Made by a program: the position numbers and the translations under genes. This document shows, in pieces, positions 1 to 12,997 of a stretch of DNA of 64,000 bases. The notes beneath the pieces are model-generated. The model worked only from the letters and a program-made list of their open reading frames with translations, was not told the origin of the DNA and did no database searches. The stretch is from NCBI GenBank assembly GCA_032622095.1, contig CP136067.1, forward strand, positions 174,748,556 to 174,812,555, read 5' to 3'. Position 1 is the stretch's first letter, and each line of letters begins with the position of its first letter. The stretch comes from Siphonodentalium dalli (Eukaryota > Mollusca > Scaphopoda > Gadilida > Siphonodentaliidae).

Positions 1-400
1 TGTTGTCCGCTTGGTAACTTGAACAAAATTCAACAGAATTACTTGCTATTTGGTGTGTGGTTCACATTGGGGAAGATGCAGACCAAATTCGAATGTTGTC
101 ACGGTATGATGATTTTTGATGGAGTTATGCCCATTTTTCGACTTAGAAAGTGTTGTTTTCGTGTTGTCCGCATGGTAGCTTGAGCAATATTCAACAGAAT
201 TTCTTGATATTTGGTACGTGGTTAACATTTTTGAGAAGACGCAGGCCAAATCCTAATTTGGTCACGGTCCGATGATTTTTGATGGAGTTATGCCCCTTTT
301 TCGACTTAGAAAGTGCTGTTTTCGTGTTGTCCGCATGGTAGCTTGAGCAACTATTGCTTGATATTTGGTACGTGGTTATCATTTGAGAAGACGCAGTTCA
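1..400 (+). repeat. Degenerate tandem repeat of the CGACTTAGAAA type
   Basis: TGTTGTCCGC starts recur at 1, 163 and 325, each followed by CTTGATATTTGGTACGTGG-like sequence and CCCCTTTTTCGACTTAGAAA. It is the body of the same repeat superfamily as 21758-22538, cut by the window edge. Confidence 0.75.
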
Positions 401-2172
401 AGATCTATTTTATTCCTTTTAGAAATAACATTTGTGTTGTGTCAATGATTAATTGAGAATTATTCAAAATAATCTCTTGAAACTTTGCGAGTGGCTCACC
501 TTTGAGAACGTGCAGGTCATCGTCCAGTTTGAGTCAAATTTTGACAGAATTTGAATTCTTTGTTCTTAAAAAAGGCAACTTCTATAAAAGCCATGTGCAT
601 ATCGAGTCGAGGGACGTGGGGTCTGCGACCTTTTATTCAACCCCCATCTTATTTAATTAGTTAAGTGTGATCCTGCACGAAGTTATATAAAGTGAGCCAT
701 AATGGCAACTTTCCGTACTCAAACATTCCAAGTAGACCCTATATACCGTACAATGGAACCACATTTTTTTTCAATTTGTTCAAATAAATCATATTTTTAT
801 ATGCAGAACTTAAATTGACCGAACTAAATTAAGATATTTCCAGGAGACTGTACTCTTTAATGGTGCGGGACAATTATAGATTACGGTTACTGCATATGGA
901 GCTCTCATCTCGTGCATTAGAAAGCGTACAGCAACACGCATGATCTCGTGGCTGCGGAAATATTCATACGAAAACCGGTTCATTATTCCAGACCTTATGT
1001 CTTCTATGTAAAATAGAGGAGACTTCGTGGCGACCTGATAGAGGTGTATACAATATAAATATGGGACATTATAATATCAACCATGATATATTATTTCCTA
1101 CTGCGACTTATACAGCAACGCTGGGACATGATCAAAATCTCGTTTCTAACGCTCAGCCTCCTCTGCGCAACTCTTAGGGCTGAAGGGGTCACTCTCACCA
1201 AAAAAAGTGCTGAAGGGTACACGGGATTTGAAAATGTGCTGAAGGGTACACAGGGTTTGTGATCGCCACTAACATCGTTACTTAAACTGTGTTTCTGAAA
1301 GTATGGTGCCCATTAGCAGTTTGTTTTCAGTTCATTTTAATGTTCATTGGAACGTAAACAATTATTATCTAACAGAAATAATGGCAGATACGAAAACTAA
1401 ACATCATTTAGAGAACGCCATTTCAAACCCTGTGTACCCTTCAGCACATTTTCAAATCATGTGTACCCTTCAGTACTTTTTTTTGTGAGAGTGACCCCTT
1501 CAGCACTATTAGGCGCAACGCTCCGGCAAGTAGAGTTGAGCCAGGGACGAGACCACAACGTCGACATGTGCATGCCCAAGTTGGGGTGCTCCTCACACAC
1601 AAAGGGGCTCCAACACAAACTCATCTGAACTGCACTGGCTGTTGTCCACAATGCATCAAAAAGTTACAAATAAAAAGCGATTCGTTTCTGACTAAAGTGA
1701 ATACCAATATCATACCATGATGAATAACTCTAGAAGCAAAGCGGCTTATTCCCGGTACTTATTCCGGGCAAGACAAAATTCGTAACACCGGTTCCCGAAA
1801 GGTCGCAGACCATTTCCATTTTTGGAATACGGTATTCTCATGTTTCTAATCAAACCGTATTCAGTTTCATTAAAGTCTTTTATATGCGAATTATCAGAAC
1901 CAATGAATGAATATACAACCCTTTGAAATAATAAAATTGTTGAAAAGTTTCGCTTTTTGAATCCGAATGAAAGAGAAAGAGTCATTGGATGACACTCCTG
2001 AATGAAGCGCTTCCTTTCATTTTTGTAGGTAGTTGCGATTAAGGGTTAACTCGGGAATACGACTTATTCGAGTTATGTGTAGAACATGATTATAATTAAC
2101 TTGATTGATTAGTCACTAATTGCGTCCGCTGAAATATATCGTCGATATAACCGTCAATGGGCAATCTTATTT
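401..2172. other. Upstream flank of vinculin
   Basis: Apart from the TIR element at 1178-1507 I see no gene, RNA or clear promoter motif here. A second gene could lie outside the window to the left. Confidence 0.5.
1178..1507. mobile_element. MITE with inverted ends of about 85 bases
   Basis: Left arm 1178-1262 and right arm 1421-1507 are complementary and each carries two GCTGAAGGGTACAC repeats. They start GCTGAAGGGGTCACTCTCAC. The middle is unique. Flanking GCGCAAC occurs on both sides, a possible target duplication. Confidence 0.7.
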
Positions 2173-2360
2173 ATGAACGCACAACCTGCTCACCCCCGCA
2201 AGGTGCGTGATTTTGGGACGTTCCATTTCGAGGTTCGCGGAGTTTGGTGTTCTGAATCCGACGAGCTGACCGGACTTTCTGTAGTTTATTTTCTCGTTTC
2301 TCGATTATTTGGATTAAGAGGGACTTTTAAAGCGATCAACGGCCACACACGGCCTTCAAA

Positions 2361-2417
2361 ATGCCTGTCTTTCACACTAAAACGATTGAGACTATTTTGG
2401 AGCCGGTCGCACAACAG
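2361..2417 (+). CDS. VCL: Vinculin exon 1 (start codon, residues 1-19)
   Basis: First coding exon of vinculin, the cytoplasmic adaptor that links talin and catenins to actin at cell-matrix and cell-cell junctions. It encodes MPVFHTKTIETILEPVAQQ, almost identical to the vertebrate vinculin N-terminus (first helix of D1), which is specific to vinculin rather than alpha-catenin. The ATG has A at -3. The next in-frame codon of interest upstream is a TAA at 2328-2330 with no ATG in between, so this start is secure. The exon ends in phase 0 at CAG|GTAAAT. Sequence just upstream (about 2173-2360) is richer in GC than its surroundings and probably contains the 5' UTR; I see no clear TATA box. The following intron is about 22.7 kb. 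Confidence 0.96.
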
Positions 2418-2842
2418 GTAAATTTCAGACGTCCGTTTTTCCTATTTTCGTGTTTCTGTTTATTCTATTTTGACATTTGACAGGTTGATACAGCCACTGC
2501 TAGGGTCACGTCTGAACTAACAATGATTCAGAGTAGAACTTATCTTATCCTGCGTTGCAGAATCCAGTTTATGGACTTCTTTATGGAGCATTCCTGGTCT
2601 TATAATTTGCATCATATTGGTGCATGTTTGTAAAAGATTCTGATTCAGAATCTGAATGGAATCATAGTGTTTGCAATTTGGATATTTTAGAGTCTGTGTG
2701 TTTTCCAAAAAAATAATTATCATCAATAATACAAAAATAATCATAAAATATTTAAAGACGCTCTTTATCACCATGTGCCTTTTTAGCGGAAATGTTTGGG
2801 TACTGTAAGTTGTAACATAGGGTAAAGGTACATGGACATGCA

Positions 2843-3908
2843 GATCATGCCATGAATCTCTAATCTGGCTAACGCCCGTACATATCATATTCTACTAGTA
2901 CGGTACTAGTACAAAACCTGGGAACTTTTTGTTATTCTGACAGGGAACTTTATAACATTGAACAAACAAGTCAAGCAATACCGGTATATTAATTATATTT
3001 CATTGTTGATACTTGTTCCTCAATGATCTACTTCACATTAGGGGGTGGTCACAGCTGGATATTACCGGTACATGCTTTTCTGTGACTTATGAGCCTATAT
3101 CGCAATAAACATTTATTTAATTACCCAGGAGAAATTCCATAATAGTACCGTAAGGCCAAAATGAAAAGACCTGTGTTTCTGGTGGCCACTATTCCGGCGC
3201 CCCCGACAATTTTCATTTTATAGTTTTTGCAAAATTAGTACGCATCCGCATCCGATTTAATTTTTCTTGTAAACTGATTCATTTCCGAAAAAAATTGACT
3301 CATTGCGTGTACAATGTACTGTTAAACCGGAAATTATACCACATTTCAGTTAGGTCACAGCTGAATCAAATTAATTTTTTCATGTTTTATTCAATAAAAC
3401 AATAAATTACCGTACACTACATCATGTATATTCTAATATTATGTACTTAGTTTTATTATTTTATAGTACATTAATACAAACAAGGAGAAGAAGTCCGGGA
3501 GGGGGTTATTCATATTTATTTTGAGCAAAGTTGAAAATAAAATGAAAAAAATAAAATAAAATGAAAAGCCACCCGCCCACCCCTATTTTTTTCTTGCATG
3601 CCACCAGAAACCCAGGTATATATTTTTTTGGCCTAAGCGACGCAAAGCAAAATAGCTCACAAAGTCATTTAAATGAGTGAAATTGTGAAATTTCGAGTTA
3701 CATGTAGGACCTTCACCTACAGTGAAGTACCGTACATTATTAAGGAACAGATAATAACCAAGAAATATATTCCTCGTGTTATTTTTTCAACTTCATAAGG
3801 TTCCCTGTCAAAACTTCATAAAGTTCCACTTGAGGTTGTGTACTTGTGGAATATTATGTTTACGGGTATTTTAAAAGCAGAGTAGAGATTCATCATCATG
3901 GCATGGTC
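2843..3908. mobile_element. TIR element containing a nested Harbinger-like MITE
   Basis: Ends carry GATCATGCCATGAATCTCT and its complement. The interior has CCTGGGAACTTTTTG inverted near both ends. A 480-base MITE (3154-3633) interrupts it. A second copy without the insertion is at 14073-14623. Confidence 0.7.
3154..3633. mobile_element. Harbinger-like MITE nested in an older element
   Basis: Starts GGCCAAAATG and ends TTTTTTTGGCC, with longer inverted ends containing TTTCTGGTGGCC. It is flanked by TAA (3151-3153 and 3634-3636). The related host element at 14073-14623 has a single TAA at the same place (14344-14346), an empty site. A 3-bp TAA duplication and a GG start fit PIF/Harbinger. Confidence 0.85.
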
Positions 3909-4431
3909 TAAGATATAAAAGGCTATTCTGCTGCCAGTGGTAGAGAAATGTCATCACCTTACTAATGACATATTATGGACATGTTCCTGTGCATGAAACT
4001 GGCGGAATGAATGTACATGTAGCATTCTATATCGCCAAAAATCTCAAGCAAAATAACCTTACCACCGTGTAAATATTTACTTCTCGATTCGGGATGCAGC
4101 TACATGTATTGGCGATAAAGTAACAAAAACTATTTTGAAATCGAGAGTCACTGCATTTAATAAATATATAAGAATGACTGTGTGTTGTCAGTTTGGATAT
4201 ACATTTGTAATATTTGTAAAAATAACTATTTTGGGCCAGATTAATTCCCATAAAATTTTTATCACCATACCAGAATGTTTTGCACCACTTTAATCTGCTG
4301 CTAGGCTACTAGTACATGTACCGGTAGTGGTAGTGGTTTTAATTCTCTATTCAGGTTTCAATGCTCCCTTTCTGGTTTTTGCACCTGCCTGACATTAACA
4401 TCAACTGCTATAATGTGCTTTGTTCATGTAG

Positions 4432-4576
4432 AAATATGGCTTTTGCCATTCTGACATTGGAAAGCTCTCAGTGAGAGCTTTCCAATGAAGGTCAACAAAC
4501 CATATTTCCTACTAAATCCTGAAAAATATCCCATAATTCTGCTGTGGTTAAGGAGTCGATTATTTAGGGTATTACT
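4432..4576. mobile_element. Truncated palindromic MITE
   Basis: Lacks the first 70 or so bases of the left arm; the centre and the whole right arm to GGGTATTACTG are present with substitutions. Confidence 0.7.
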
Positions 4577-4782
4577 GTAGATATTAGATATTTTGGCCAT
4601 TCTGGTTAAAAGCTCTCCCCTACGTTCCTCGACCAGAATGCTCTACATGTCTCAGAGCACACTGCTAGGATCCACACCATTGATAAAAATGTTTTTCTAC
4701 TGGTACATATATCGGTATTAAAGATGCCCTATCCATAAAACCAAAATACATATACCCGGTACATGTATATTCGTTTTATATA

Positions 4783-5157
4783 CCCCGCTGGACAAAACAA
4801 GTGTCCATTGGCACCGCGGTGTATTTGCCGTTCGGCCGCGGTGTCAGACTTTGTAACTGCAGTTGAACACCGCGGCCGAACGGCAAGTACACTGCGGCCA
4901 AACGGCAAATTCACTGTGGCCGAAAGGCAACTACCCGCGTGGCCGAATGGCATGTACACCGTGGTTAGATTTTTGATTTGTATTGTCTTTTTTCAGTTTG
5001 ATGAAAGTACACCATGGCAACTACACCATGCCAAATGGCGATTACACCGCGGCCCAACTGTATTTAGCCGGTGGAACCGTGGTGTAATTGCATTTCAGCC
5101 GTGGTGGCAACGCTAACCGCACCGCAGTTAAGTGGACACTTGTTTTGTCTAGCAGGG
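4783..5157. mobile_element. GC-rich TIR element with internal GGCCGAACGGCA repeats
   Basis: Inverted ends of about 26 bases (CCCCGCTGGACAAAACAAGT and ACTTGTTTTGTCTAGCAGGG), TA on both sides. The interior is a degenerate short repeat (CACCGCGG, GGCCGAACGGCAA) far richer in GC and CpG than its surroundings. Open frames through it are by-products of the repeat. Confidence 0.75.
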
Positions 5158-5329
5158 TACTGTAAATGTGATAAGGACCCATTAGTAGGAGGTTTTGGTG
5201 ACCAGATATTGACTTTTAAAATATAATATTTGAAGTTTTATCAGATGAGACAAAATTCCAATGATCACCTCTTATAATGAGTGTCAATGCTTTTGTTCCC
5301 CATAAGGGGTAAATAATTTTTGTATTAAT

Positions 5330-5490
5330 TATAGAGCTTTCTCAATATGAACTTTTGTTGCCCATAATGGGTAAATAATTTTTTTTTTAAATATGGAGCT
5401 TTCTCAATATGAGCTTTTGTTGCCCATAACTACCCGGTAGTAATTATTTATTTTTTTCAAATATAGAGCTTTCTCAATATGAGCTTTCTA
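5330..5490 (+). repeat. Tandem repeat, three units of about 67 bases
   Basis: GAGCTTTCTCAATATGA occurs three times, with TTTTGTTGCCCATAA and GGTAAATAATTTTTT between; the third unit is incomplete. Confidence 0.75.
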
Positions 5491-7336
5491 GTACTCATTT
5501 TCGACGTATTACTTATGGATGATTTTATGGATTTTCCCGATGCCAGCATGATATGAATGATTGTGCTTGCAAGTATTTTTCATTTCTTTTGCCTGTTAAG
5601 TGGAAAATTACATGTAGCTTAGGAAATTCTAAATTACGTGGCATCAAATAGGACCGAGGATCTTTAATTGATTATGAACAAGATACTGGTATAAAAAAAA
5701 CAGTCCTGTTAATAAGCAGAAATTTGCATAGGCTAAAAAATTGGGTAGGCCAGAAATACTTTGTCCACTAAATAAATAGCATAAGATCTGCATAGTACCA
5801 TGCTCTACACATACAAATGTTTACCAGTATCTTCAGTTTACAATTGGAACTTGCTCAATTACATCATTACATTTACTAGTATCATGGCAGATGTTGGTTG
5901 AGCCTGGCTTAAATTTCTAGGCCATAATTAAAAAGGTATTTGTTTGTCCTCGCCCCGACCGACTCGATTTTAACGGCCGACTGGAAATTCTTTTATTGAG
6001 ATTGAGAATGTTTTTTGTTTTTTTAAATAATTTTTTTTTTTTCCGGTAGTGGTATGTTGTCTGAGAAGCTCATTTTCGGTCAGAAACTCCAGCAACTGTG
6101 ACTGAACAGCATAATTATTTATTGTTCTTGTGTTTTTCCAACTATTAAATTTTTTATTTTTTATCAAATTAATCCCTGACTATTTATTAATATTGATACC
6201 CTCGGCCTGCACCATGGAGGGGACCCTTAATATGCCATTCCACCTTGCAAAAAAAAAAATCCCTACCTATCTACCCACCTGAAAATGTTTTGGTAGGGTT
6301 GTGGACAAACAAATAATTTATTAATTTTGGCCCTAATTATCAAGATATTCCTTGTTATTTCAATTGCCTTGTGCATGATTTGTTGCTGTCTACAGGCTTC
6401 CACACTGGGACATTAAAACAATGTACAAGGTACAGTGTATGCAGCAATTGTTTTCAATTTAGCATCTTGGCAGGTTCTGAAATTTGCCTTGGCTGACAAA
6501 ATTTCTTTTTGCCTCCTCTCAGCTGATAGCCGTCACTAATTAACAGGGTTGAAAACAAATATCAGTCATGGACTCATGGGTGAATGGATTGGGGTGGGAA
6601 AGAAGAAATGGGGGGGAGGTGGTGGTGGAATACACTGTTACTTGTACACCAGTACATTTAGACATTTCTGTTGTTCCTGTAAGTGTTCTCATGGAAGAGA
6701 TCAAATGCATTGGTACAGTACGGTACTTGTAGAGCAGGCTCTTCTTTATATGGCATACATGTATCTTACTAGTACTAGCAGCCTTATGGTATACACTAAT
6801 TTGAATTTGACCCAGATTGTATGGGGTGCTGATTTCAGAGGTGTGTGCAAAAACAATTAAATAGTGGGCAGAGTACTCTCATCCTTGTTAGAAGAGGGTA
6901 AATTGGTGTATACTTGCCAGTGGTCGGTTTGTTTGTTGTAATGGTGTTACTTTTGATGTTTAAAGTTCAAATAGGCAAGGCTTCTTAATGCAGCTGACAC
7001 CCCAGTAATCATTCATCTCAATAGAGGCAGCAAGTAGAAAAATAATGAGCAGCAAAAACTGTTGACAAATTACAGCTATTTGCATTTTAACCACTTACAT
7101 TTTATCCCTCTCGAATTGTTCCTGTTCTCATTATCACCACTTCCTGAAATTGATGAGGACATACCGGTAGAAGCAATGCGCGGTAATTGTACCGTATAAA
7201 TGGTACATTACTTGTAGTGAAAATTGCATTGTGTGGCACATGTGTTGGTTCCCTGGAACTTGTAACATGTACCAGTATACATGTAAGTACAAGTACAAAT
7301 GCTGTTTGTACCTTGTACACATACATTATTGGGGTA

Positions 7337-7758
7337 CTCTCGGGCTCCAAATAAAAGTGCAGGCCCCAATAATAGTGCAGGAGGGAAATTTCATTGAATG
7401 TTAATAAAAGTGCAGACCCAAATAATAGTGCAGAGCAAAACATCAACTGTTAAACATATTATTTTTACAGTTCGTGTAGGTCAAGTATAGGAATCAACAT
7501 AGTACAGTATGTGTTATGTGGTGTTTTATTCAGTATTTAAATGTTCACACACATGTGTGTCATATACATACATTGTACATAAAGATATAAACTCATCATT
7601 TTGGTATCAGAGTCATATAGGAATCTTGAGTTTGTGCTGATTTCAATTTTCATAGCCTGATAATTAATAAACGTGCAGACCCAAATAAGCACTGTGCAGG
7701 GGGGAAATTTCCCAAGAAAATAATAAACGTGCATGCATGTTTATTTGGAGCCCAAGAG
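7337..7758. mobile_element. TA-flanked MITE, CTCTTGGGCTCC family
   Basis: CTCTCGGGCTCCAAATAAAA start and TTTATTTGGAGCCCAAGAG end, TA at 7335-7336 and 7759-7760. It contains repeated GTGCAGACCCAAATAA modules. Related copies lie at 23241-23631 and 54464-55427. Confidence 0.78.
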
Positions 7759-7959
7759 TACATGTATTGTTATTGCATGTCTAAGGGAGAAGTGGACTGT
7801 TATGAGGGATAAGTAGTAGCATACTGTACATGTACATGTACACGTACAATACATGATAGGTTACTCGCAAATTTAAGGTGATTGAACATGTTAAATTCAA
7901 CAATATTTTGAAACAATTACTATGAGTTTTATCATTATGCCTGATTCCTCTCTGTTTAA

Positions 7960-8357
7960 CCCTTTACCCAACAAACCGGCCAAAACCGGCCAAATAAAGA
8001 TTCAACAGCCTAAAATATCTTCGGTCTGTCTCAATAGAACCATACAAATATGGATATCATTGTAACCGGCTCCTTGACCACATTGTGATAGTTACAGTTA
8101 TGCCCTGTGCCAATGCATTCTCTTATATATGCGAGTCGACCATAGGTCGCCTCGCATATATAAGAGAATGCATTGGCCTAAAAAAAATCTTTTTTTAACA
8201 CTTTTTACCATTTTTTCTTACATTCTTTAACAATTTTATAATTTTTAATGTGTTAAGCCAATGCATTCTCTTACTAGTATATATGCGAGGCGACCTATGG
8301 TCGACTCGCATATATAAGAGAATGCATTGGCACAGGGCCGTTCTGTTGGGTAAAGGG
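7960..8357 (+). mobile_element. piggyBac-like MITE with two internal hairpins
   Basis: Begins CCCTTTACCCAACA and ends TGTTGGGTAAAGGG, flanked by TTAA at 7956-7959 and 8358-8361. TTAA duplication with a CCC start is typical of piggyBac elements. Inside are two long palindromes containing CCAATGCATTCTCTTATATA and a GTCGACC/GGTCGCC loop, separated by an AT-rich spacer. No transposase. Copies of the same family lie at 14667, 37761, 49873, 52513 and 58880. Confidence 0.85.
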
Positions 8358-9218
8358 TTAAAAAAATCATATCTATTTTGTGAAAATGAAAATCTAGGGC
8401 TGAACAATAAAATAACATTTCATTTTAATACGACTGTTGAAATTTTTCCAGTACAGGGCTTTTTCCAGTCTAATTATAACTGACCAAGGTTTCCTTAAAG
8501 TAAACACTCAGTCTAGAGACACCAGTACTTAAATTCATTTCCGAGTGGCAAACCATTTTTTTTTATCTTGGCCCAAAAATGAATGTAAACTACAGCTGTA
8601 TAAGTAACACATGTAGTCATTGGTGGGGGTTTTGTGAATTGTTATGTTAATCTAAACTAGCCTTGGAAAAGACTATTGCATGAGTCAGAGGTTAACAAAG
8701 ATATCCCTCTATGATAAGACGACTGAAGGCGTGAAGAAGTGGATCTACAACAGGACTGTTGAATCATTAGCGTAAAAATTCCAATCGGTGAGTTCACGTA
8801 ACACTCAGGAACTCTAAATAGCTTGCAGAAGCAAACATTGAGAACTTAGCTAATATCTCTGTACAGCATGGATGACTCAAGCAGTAAGACTGTTGGATGG
8901 TGCATATGATTTATGGCAGGTGGAAACAGAGGCAGGAGATTAAATGTGTGATGATGGGATGTATATCTGCAGCATGAAGACATACCATATGGAACCTAAA
9001 GGCCAATGACATATTTTCTCCACTATAAAATAAAAAATTAGTATCAGTATACCTGTATGTAGTTTTGGAGCTTCCATATGTACATTGCAACTGTATTTCA
9101 TTTACGAGTAGTCATACATGTACTTATACATGAACATTGTATATGCACAGATGTTAGATGTTTTATTCACACAATTGTACATCTGCACACTTGGTTGTCT
9201 GAGACTGAATGGTATTTT

Positions 9219-9249
9219 GGGGGGGGGGGGGGGGAGGGGGGGGGGGGGC
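9219..9249 (+). repeat. Poly-G tract
   Basis: About 30 bases of G with a single A. Similar tracts lie at 13948-13974 (G), 22689-22711 (C) and 24293-24312 (C). Such runs are prone to sequencing length error. Confidence 0.9.
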
Positions 9250-9950
9250 ATACTAGTACATGTGTACCATAGCTGCCAAATTATGCAGTATATGAACCTA
9301 TCCAGTTTAACTATTGCATTTGTTATGTTTGCAGGTATATAAAAATAAATTGGTTCAGTTCACTTGATTCAATCTAAAGTTATCATCCGGAAACTGCAAA
9401 TCAGGTAAAATCTAAGTCGAAAAAGGGGCATAACTCAGTCAAAATCATGTGGACAAAACCCATATTCGAAGTTGATCTGTATTTTGGTGTATTACTAGTA
9501 CATGTGTACCATAGCTGCCAAATTATGCAGTATATGAACCTATCCAGTTTAACTATTGCATTTGTTATGTTTGCAGGTATATAAAAATAAATTGGTTCAG
9601 TTCACTTGATTCAATCTAAAGTTATCATCCGGAAACTGCAAATCAGGTAAAATCTAAGTCGAAAAAGGGGCATAACTCAGTCAAAATCATGTGGACAAAA
9701 CCCATATTCGAAGCTGATCTGTATTTTGGTGTAGTAAACTAACATACCAAATTTGGTTCAGTTCACTTGATTCAATCTAAAGTTATCATCCGGAAACCGC
9801 AAATCAGGTAAAATCTAAGTAAAAAAAGGGGCATAACTCAGTCAAAATCATGCGCACGAAACCCATGTTCGAACTTGATCTGTATTTTGGTGTGGTAAAC
9901 TAACATACCAAATTTGGTGGATGATGGACGGATGGACGGACAACCCATTT
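9249..9950 (-). repeat. Helitron-like/tandem-body repeat, internally duplicated
   Basis: A block of about 240 bases (CATAGCTGCCAAATTATGCA to ATCTGTATTTTGGTGTA) is repeated almost exactly at 9249 and 9490, and a third partial unit runs 9734-9910. The minus strand ends in GTCCGTCCATCCGTCCATC. CGACTTAGATTTTACC and GGGCATAACTCAGTCA tie it to the 21758 and 24416 repeats. Confidence 0.7.
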
Positions 9951-12900
9951 ACATAATACGACCGTTTTTTTCAAACGGGCTTATAAAAATGGGCCAGTTG
10001 GGCAAACAATTTTCCATTCTAATGCTGTTACATACTAGTACTGGTACATGTACATGTAGGTTACTCATGCCCACCCCCTCATATCTCAGCGTAGAGTCGT
10101 ACACTTCATACAGGTAGAGGAGTGGATTAATGGGATTGAGGATCAGGGGTGTTGGATAAAGTGCTATTTCAGTGTCATAGAATGACACGCAACGCCTGAA
10201 ATATTAACAAAAACAGAACTGAGATACATGTACATGTACATGACAATGTACCAGTATTATCATGAGAGTATAATACTTGTACCGGTGCTGTCTCATGCTA
10301 AAATTCTTTGTGGAAAATGAGAAACTACAATATACTAGTATTTCTTTAAAGTTGCCTGGCAAAGTTGAGGTTCGACCTCCCAGGCTCCCCCAAACTGCTC
10401 CCCTCTGACTCCTCTGTGCTGCTTTCATTCTGCAGTGTACATGTACATGTACATGTATATACCGGTACCAATAGGCCTACTGTTCCAACATCCATCCAGA
10501 CATACACAGTATGTACCAGTATATATTACTGTATCATTAGTGTTTGCATGAAGCATGGCAGTGGTATGGGTGTTTCTAATTAAAAGGGCACATGTGGAAC
10601 ATATGGTGAGTTAGTCAGTTGTCTGCCTATTAATTTATATCAAATGATGAGTATCAATGAAACAAGATCAGCAAACCCATCATTAAGAGGAGAAATGAGA
10701 GGAATGATAACATGATTATCTGTCTGTAATCATGCATAATCATGAGTCTGTGGGAATGATGATCCCTGTTTGATAGCACAATGCTTCCAGGAGATTATCC
10801 TTAATTAAAGTCCTCTTTGTGAATGGTACTATAATCTTTTGTTGTTTCCATGAGAATTAGAATGTTTTCATTGTTTGAAACTCCTTGAAATTTTCGCAAT
10901 TTAAACAAGCTACTGGTACATGTAAAAGGAACAATTTGTTGTATTGGTACCGGTATGTCTTTTAATAAACCACATGTACTGGTATTTTGAAAATGGAGTG
11001 TACTGTACATGTTCATGTACCGGTACTAGTACATCATATTGTTGGTCTGACTGGCCTAGTCCAGTGCATTTATGAACAAAAGTGCTAAAACAAGAATAAA
11101 TTGCAACAGAACCTTTTCAGTGCATGTACCGTACTAGATTAAACAAATTTTGAAGGAATCGCCAAAACATTACAAAATTAACTTATGGCCTGATGACTCT
11201 TTTCCAAAAATGCCATTTTGGGATGTTTTTGTAAAAGTTTTAGAGATTTTTTTTAGAGAAAATAACAAGCACCTGTACATGTACCGTACATGTACCCCGG
11301 TACCTGTATTTAATGTGTAAATATATTTGAATTTATTTATCAAAATTGTTATGATACAATGGGAATGCTCCTTCAGATGTCCTACCGGGTATACATGTAT
11401 GTACATGTGTACAACTGAGTTTATTGTAATTATGAAAATCAGACACGACTTTTGCCCACGTTGAGATTCAAACCCATGACTGAAATCTTTGAAAAATGAA
11501 AACAATCCACTTTGTCCAAATGAATAAACAGTGACTTTGAAGTTCGTTGGTTCAACATGTACCGCTACATGTACAGTAGTGGTACCATACTATATGTACT
11601 AGTATTACCAGAAGTGCTTATTTGTGATATGTGTTTTTCAGACATTCCTGACTGTATGTTCATGCATGTGTTAGAGGAAGCTGACTATCTGAGATCAGTA
11701 ATTGGTTGTGTTGAGTATAAAGGGCATCAGTGGCATCTGCCCAGGTGTTTTAACTTTATACCTCTCGTGATGTACAAACCAGCACATGTCTGTTCCTTCC
11801 ATCAATACTACTGCATAACAAGTGTTTGAGTATTTTGTAGTGGCTGGGTATATAAACCACTTTGTAGAACTACAGTATACATGTACGTGCTCTGAATTAT
11901 GGTGAAATCTACATGTACATGTAAGTTGGTACATGTACTGGGTACATTCCCCACCCCTCACCCATGATAATTTTGTTTTTCACTATCTGATATTATTATG
12001 TTATGAAATGACGAAAAAAAAATTTTTTAAAGTAATTTACCCAGGCCGACAAAAAGTTGATTTGCCATTTCATGACTATATAAAGCAAAATAAGTGATAA
12101 AATCCTAAGGTGATATTTTGGCATACAATGTACTAGTACCTGTACATGTATATACATGTACATGTATGTAGTGTTGACATCACACGTTTGTGACAACCAA
12201 GTAGCGAACTGTATACAGTACATGTACGGTATGCTACTGGGTTGTTGTGAGGGGTTAGTACATGTATGTTGAACTAAAGTTGGGCACGTGATGGCAACAA
12301 ACCATATTTTATTATGGACCTGTACTACGGTACTAGTACACTTACAGAAGATACAGCATACTATGTCTAGGTTACATGTACATTTTTGTACATTTGGTAT
12401 GGCATGCATGTGATTTATGAACACCGTGCATTATAAATTCATCTTCTGAATGATGTGCAAAATATTTATACTGGGCAGGGGTACATGTACATCCCCATTA
12501 TTCAGTTTATGATCAAACAACCTCATTTTTTCTAGTAAGTTTCTGCATATCTTCTCACAGATCTAGCATTCCATAATCATAACCTTCAACAGCCACTATT
12601 ACAAATGACTAGTGTTCGGCAGCCTCAAGTCATTAATGTGAATACTACCTGATCATTGAAGCAAGCATCTTTAGTATATGATCTGCTTTTTTCTATATGC
12701 CCTGTTCCTATTCATCATCACTGACACCTTGGAAATGATTCCATAATTGTTGCATGAGGGCCCCTGGTTGTTGTTCGCTTGTTGTAATGTAAATTAATAT
12801 ATAGGCTTGTCTGACCTTTTAGGCTACTCTTTTATTTGTTCGTTTACAGATCCTTCTACCATACCATAAAAATCATTGAAGTAGAAAAAAATCAAATTTG

Positions 12901-12997
12901 CTCTTGAAGCTTACCAGAATTTTATTTTCTATGATTTTAATTAAATTGGCATATACTGGTAGTAAGAAAAAAAACCCTGTAATTATCGGTACATGTA

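Noticed and set aside
4763-5116. Open frame of 117 codons
   Set aside because: Lies in a GC-rich repeat inside a TIR element, with a mirror frame on the other strand and no conserved motif.
8100-8340. microRNA precursor
   Set aside because: The hairpins are the internal palindromes of a repeated MITE; without small-RNA data there is no reason to call a miRNA gene.
11557-11829. Open frame of 90 codons in intron 1
   Set aside because: No recognisable motif, overlapped by an equally long minus-strand frame, rich in TACATGTA words.
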